Of a DNA stretch of 15,681 nt, positions 15,601-15,681 are shown in pieces. The position numbers and the translations under genes were made by a program. This DNA is from Chitinophagaceae bacterium (GTDB taxonomy: Bacteria; Bacteroidota; Bacteroidia; Chitinophagales; Chitinophagaceae), in contig PMUF01000589.1 of the NCBI GenBank assembly GCA_003167015.1, positions 1-15,681 on the forward strand, read 5' to 3'. Under the pieces are notes generated by a model. That model was not told the DNA's origin. It searched no databases and saw only the letters and a program-made list of their open reading frames with translations. The stretch's first letter is position 1. Each line of letters opens with the position of its first letter.

Positions 15601-15681
15601 CGGCTACAGGGAGAATTCTCCGCTGTTTTCGGCATTATCGAAGACGCAGATCTTGAGCCTACGGTCCAGGCGGCGCAGGCG
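12646..15681 (+). CDS. Secreted Asp-box (BNR/VPS10-like) beta-propeller protein, 3' end outside the window
   Basis: The frame is open for 1012 codons from the ATG at 12646 to the window edge, so the gene is partial. A hydrophobic signal peptide (about 1-33) is followed by LRWRMIGPHRGGRT, the usual opening of this Bacteroidota family. About ten Asp-box motifs of the form S/TxDxGxTW are spread over residues 78 to ~690, for example TTDFGRTW, SSDAGKTW, SLDGGKTW, STDGGTTW, STDGGMSW and THDGGKSW. These mark blades of one or two beta-propellers like those of sortilin/VPS10 and BNR 'glycosyl hydrolase' proteins. From ~780 on comes a beta-sandwich-like region and a helical, proline/glycine-containing segment before the edge. 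Homologues are often annotated as sialidase or glycosyl hydrolase, but no catalytic residues can be named here. It is an exported propeller, probably binding protein or glycan. Confidence 0.88.
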   Translation, partial: MRKLLNGHCYLLFRGLAIIFIGIIAAPVDSCGQDTSLFDNLRWRMIGPHRGGRTVGGCGVPQQPNVFYIGVNNGGVWKTTDFGRTWDPIFDDQPTGSIGDVAVAPSDPNIVYVASGEGIQRPDLSVGDGIYRSSDAGKTWAHLGLAAGQQMGGLAVDPHDPNRVFVAVLGHPYGPNVERGVYRSLDGGKTWEKVLYKDENTGAVQVTIDPVNPQIVYADLWAGRQGPWENGAWDGPNSGLFKSTDGGTTWRQLTAGLPNPAQGLSRIGFCIAPSDPSRLYATVAAGPSNGGIYRSDDAGESWKKLNSDQRFWGRGDDFAEVKADPKNKDIVYTADVVVWKSTDGGMSWNAFKGAPGGDDYHRLWINPDHPEIMLVACDQGAIVTVNGGHTFSSWYNQPTAQFYHVITDNAFPYNVYGGQQESGSIGIASRGNDGEITFREWHPVGVEEYGYVAPDPLDPNIIYGGKITRYDKRTGQVQNIGPEAVQSGQYRFLRTAPVLFSPTDPHTLYFAGNVLFKTNNDGHSWQVISPDLSRGSWAVPASVGIYNTDAVTKMARRGVIYTVAPSPVDPLTIWAGTDDGLIHITRDGGKTWKNVTPPGIADWTKISLIEAGHSDAGTAYAAVNGIRIDDMHPHIYKTHDGGKSWTAIDAGLPDDPINVVREDPKRKGLLLAGSERNVWISFDDGAHWASLRLNMPATSIRDLVFKDADVVVATHGRSFWILDDIAPLREMGPATAAQDAVLYKPDPAIRVRWNMNPDTPLPGDEPAGENPPDGAVIDYYLKGDAAGPVTLEISDATGRVLRRFSSTDTLYEIPDVNIPPYWIRPQQILSAKGGTHRMSWDLHEQPLNVPASYPISAVVGNTAPAATSPWVIPGAYTVRLMVNGKTYTQRLTVKMDPRVKTPVTALQQQYDLAERAYKGWDSAMHGYNQVHALRAGIVALLSRSSGAVTTALQELDARAALLEGAGRRGGNRGTPPAGTQLKAFSRLQGEFSAVFGIIEDADLEPTVQAAQA

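Overview
The window looks like chromosome of a soil-type Bacteroidota, most probably a Chitinophagaceae member. The reasons are sensor kinases with large two-component-propeller and Y_Y_Y periplasmic regions, tandem AraC regulators, an ECF-sigma-like protein, a YkuD_2-type L,D-transpeptidase, a BNR/VPS10-like secreted propeller, near absence of Shine-Dalgarno sequences, and -7 boxes of the TAnnTTTG type. The genus is an inference. No rRNA, tRNA, CRISPR array, transposase or phage gene is visible.

Layout: (1) 1-1107 holds the 3' end of one AraC-family gene and a complete second one, both on +. (2) 1184-4261 (-) is a large membrane histidine kinase, called HK1 here. It has no adjacent response regulator, and its reading frame stops inside the last beta strand of the ATPase domain. 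(3) 4262-6373 (+) carries a small coiled-coil membrane protein, a 386-bp non-coding leader with a good Bacteroidota promoter, an exported L,D-transpeptidase and a 43-residue membrane peptide. (4) 6374-6560 is a convergent intergenic region packed with hairpins, including one clear intrinsic terminator. (5) 6561-10230 (-) is a complete two-component pair, a LuxR-type response regulator overlapping a second large kinase (HK2) that is paralogous to HK1. (6) 10231-10485 is the divergent control region, with a 16-bp perfect palindrome beside a 16-bp perfect direct repeat. (7) 10486-12566 (+) is a tight three-gene cluster: an unknown 114-residue protein, a sigma-region-2-only protein and a GNAT acetyltransferase fused to ankyrin-like repeats. 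(8) 12646 to the window end (+) is a secreted Asp-box/BNR propeller protein cut by the window edge.

How they may work together: HK2 and the LuxR regulator form a canonical phosphorelay, and the palindrome/direct-repeat block is a natural candidate operator for autoregulation and/or control of the divergent three-gene cluster. HK1 may feed the same regulator or a distant one, or it may be decaying. The L,D-transpeptidase and its small membrane neighbours suggest envelope remodelling. The most unusual items are the in-frame stop in HK1, the sigma-2-only protein, the GNAT-ankyrin fusion and the operator-like repeats.
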